This document shows, in pieces, positions 62,708 to 64,000 of a stretch of 64,000 nucleotides of DNA. The notes under the pieces are model-generated. The model saw nothing but the letters and a program-made list of their open reading frames with translations. It was not told the DNA's origin and searched no databases. Source of the DNA: Mycolicibacterium hippocampi (GTDB lineage Bacteria; Actinomycetota; Actinomycetes; Mycobacteriales; Mycobacteriaceae); assembly GCF_010723735.1 (NCBI RefSeq), contig NZ_BLLB01000002.1, forward strand, positions 558,001 to 622,000. The letters run 5' to 3'. The position numbers and the translations under genes are program-made. The stretch's first letter is position 1. The number at the start of each line of letters is the position of its first letter.

Positions 62708-63286
62708 TCAGCTTCGCCGTCGACGTCCTCGCTCGATGACAAGCTCGGCCAGTCGCAGGCCCCGCTCGACCGGCGCCGCGTCGACGCCGATCGCCAGTGC
62801 ACTGAGCATTCCGTCGTAGATCAGCGCGATGTCGCCTGCCGCGCGACCCGGATCGCGTAGTCCGGCTGCGTCGGCCAACGACGTGAGCCGGGCGATCACG
62901 AAGCGCTTGTGTTCGGCGGCCGCCCTGATACCGGCGTGGCCCGGCGGCAGTTGTGCTGCCGCGGCGATGTGGGCACATCCTCGCCGCACATCGGAATGAC
63001 GCGCCCACTCGTCGGTGGCGCCGAAGATGGCAAGCAGTCGGTCGACCGGGTCGGCCGCCGCATCGATCTGAGATTCCCACAGTGTTCGGAAGCGCTGGTC
63101 GCGGTCGGTCAGGTACGCAGCGACAAGGTCGTCCTTGCCGCTGAAGTTCTTGTAGAGAGATCCGGTGGCCACTCCGGCCCTCGCGATGACCGCGTCGACG
63201 CCCGTGGCCGCAATTCCGTTGGCGTAGAACAACTCGTCGGCAGCACGCAGTAGACGAGCGCGAGCGGGTTGCCGAATCGGTGACAT
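62708..63286 (-). CDS. TetR-family repressor
   Basis: This 192-residue regulator has an N-terminal helix-turn-helix (VDAVIARAGVATGSLYKNF) and a ligand-binding helical core. The ATG at 63286 lies six bases after the -10 TATACT, so I choose it over an in-frame start 24 bases upstream. It is divergent from an MFS transporter gene that starts at 63305, leaving only 18 bases between the starts. It probably represses that gene and itself. Confidence 0.9.
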   Translation of the reverse strand: MSPIRQPARARLLRAADELFYANGIAATGVDAVIARAGVATGSLYKNFSGKDDLVAAYLTDRDQRFRTLWESQIDAAADPVDRLLAIFGATDEWARHSDVRRGCAHIAAAAQLPPGHAGIRAAAEHKRFVIARLTSLADAAGLRDPGRAAGDIALIYDGMLSALAIGVDAAPVERGLRLAELVIERGRRRRS

Positions 63287-63298
63287 GCTGTCAGTATA
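63287..63298 (-). promoter_or_regulatory. Leaderless promoter of the TetR gene
   Basis: On the minus strand, TATACT (63298-63293) is followed by six bases and then the ATG at 63286. This is the standard geometry for a leaderless mycobacterial message. It is the third such layout in the window, with 13589-13600 and 53388-53399. Confidence 0.6.
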
Positions 63299-63304
63299 GG
63301 CCGA

Positions 63305-64000
63305 GTGCAACGATCGTTCTACTCACTGGTCGCCTCCGGTGCCGCGCTGATTGCGTGTTGTTATGGGTTTGCCCGCTTCGCGTACGGGTTGTTCGCGCCT
63401 GTGCTGACCGATGAGTTCGGCCTCAGTTCCACGATTGTGGGGTCGATCGCGGCCGGAAGCTACGTCGGCTACTGTGCCGCGATCATCGCCAGCGCGACAT
63501 TGACCAGACGTCTCGGGCCGCGGCGGGTGGCGATCGGCGCGGGAATCGTTGCCACGCTGGGGATGACCATGGTCGCGCTGGCACCCTCTGCGTTGGTTCT
63601 TGCCGTCGGGGTCCTGATAGCCGGGTCCAGCACAGGCATCGCGTCGCCACCGCTGGCCGCGGCCATAGCGCACCGGATCAGCGGTGCTGTCGGTGACCGC
63701 GCTCAGACCATCGTGAACGCCGGCACCGGCGTCGGTGTGCTCATCTCGGGCCCGATCGCCTTCGCCCTGTCCGACCAGTGGCGACTGGCCTGGGGCGGGT
63801 ACGCGGTGCTCGCCGCCGTCACGACGATGTGGGTGGCCTCGAGCGTCGGCAACACCTCGGACTCGGTGATCGAACCGGTGCAGGTGCAGCGTTGGCGCAC
63901 CGGGACTTTCGGGTTGGTGGCGGCGTCGTTGCTCACCGGCATCGGCAGCATCACGGTGTGGGGTTTCGGCCGCGATCAGATCAGCACTGCCGGATCCGCC
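63305..64000 (+). CDS. MFS transporter, N-terminal part (runs off the right edge)
   Basis: The first 232 codons encode about seven hydrophobic segments. The starting pattern AACCYGFARFAYGLF-like (LIACCYGFARFAYGL) and the motif RRLGPRRVA between helices 2 and 3 fit the YbfB/YjiJ-type MFS group. The GTG at 63305 is the likely start, only 18 bases from the divergent TetR start, so the shared promoter is presumably TetR-controlled. The 3' end lies outside the window. Confidence 0.85.
   Translation, partial: MQRSFYSLVASGAALIACCYGFARFAYGLFAPVLTDEFGLSSTIVGSIAAGSYVGYCAAIIASATLTRRLGPRRVAIGAGIVATLGMTMVALAPSALVLAVGVLIAGSSTGIASPPLAAAIAHRISGAVGDRAQTIVNAGTGVGVLISGPIAFALSDQWRLAWGGYAVLAAVTTMWVASSVGNTSDSVIEPVQVQRWRTGTFGLVAASLLTGIGSITVWGFGRDQISTAGSA

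Overview
The window is high-GC actinobacterial DNA and most probably comes from a fast-growing Mycobacterium (Mycolicibacterium). The case rests on gene content and local order. There is an lpqS-cysK2-MFS block in the order I recall for M. tuberculosis Rv0847-Rv0849. A universal-stress-protein gene is coupled to a CtpF-like ATPase, as in Rv1996-Rv1997. Also present are a cutinase, an MpaB-type DUF2236 protein, a Ddn-like deazaflavin enzyme and promoters that fit mycobacterial SigF. I see no rRNA, intact tRNA, transposase, integrase or CRISPR array. Both ends cut through genes: a P-type ATPase on the left and an MFS transporter on the right.

Region 1 (1-12 kb) is a stress and sulfur block. Its core is an actinobacterial counterpart of the staphylococcal cst system. 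It holds a CstR-like persulfide sensor, a type II sulfide:quinone oxidoreductase, two CstB-like persulfide dioxygenase-rhodanese fusions, a membrane rhodanese, a TauE/SafE exporter, a thioredoxin and a DUF302 protein. A divergent promoter carries an array of four or five ACCCC...GGGGT palindromes. Single copies lie before cstR, before a 1-Cys peroxiredoxin (a perfect palindrome) and before a distant rhodanese lipoprotein at 26.2 kb, so the window appears to hold a scattered CstR-type regulon. Flanking it are universal stress proteins, a CtpF-like pump with a DosR-like box, and two DUF202 proteins.

Region 2 (12-30 kb) is mostly envelope and metabolism: a cutinase, a large phosphotransferase-like fusion with a CRP-like site at a leaderless promoter, an HHE hemerythrin with CsbD and coiled-coil proteins, an NDH-2-type dehydrogenase, a secreted pectate-lyase-like protein, two thioesterases, an alcohol dehydrogenase, then MFS-cysK2-lpqS. 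CysK2 uses thiosulfate in M. tuberculosis, which is a possible link to the thiosulfate expected from CstB.

Region 3 (30-46 kb) is a two-component system with a DUF305 lipoprotein, followed by a general-stress cluster. That cluster has a molybdopterin oxidoreductase lacking iron-sulfur ligands, a DUF2188 protein, a Cys-rich copper-storage-like protein, DUF4383, manganese catalase, hemerythrin, an MBL-fold protein, DUF2231 and malQ. Five promoters share an identical GTTT-N15-GGGTA(G/T) layout, which marks the cluster as a probable SigF regulon.

Region 4 (46-64 kb) contains an enoyl-CoA hydratase and a Ddn-like protein. Next is a tightly overlapped cobalt nitrile hydratase operon with its own CbiM cobalt permease, facing two GlxA-type regulators. 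It continues with a vapBC module with paired operators, a frameshifted AraC regulator facing an NmrA-like gene, an ABC exporter with two hydrolases, a DesK/NarL-type two-component system, a class C beta-lactamase-like protein, and a divergent TetR-MFS pair.
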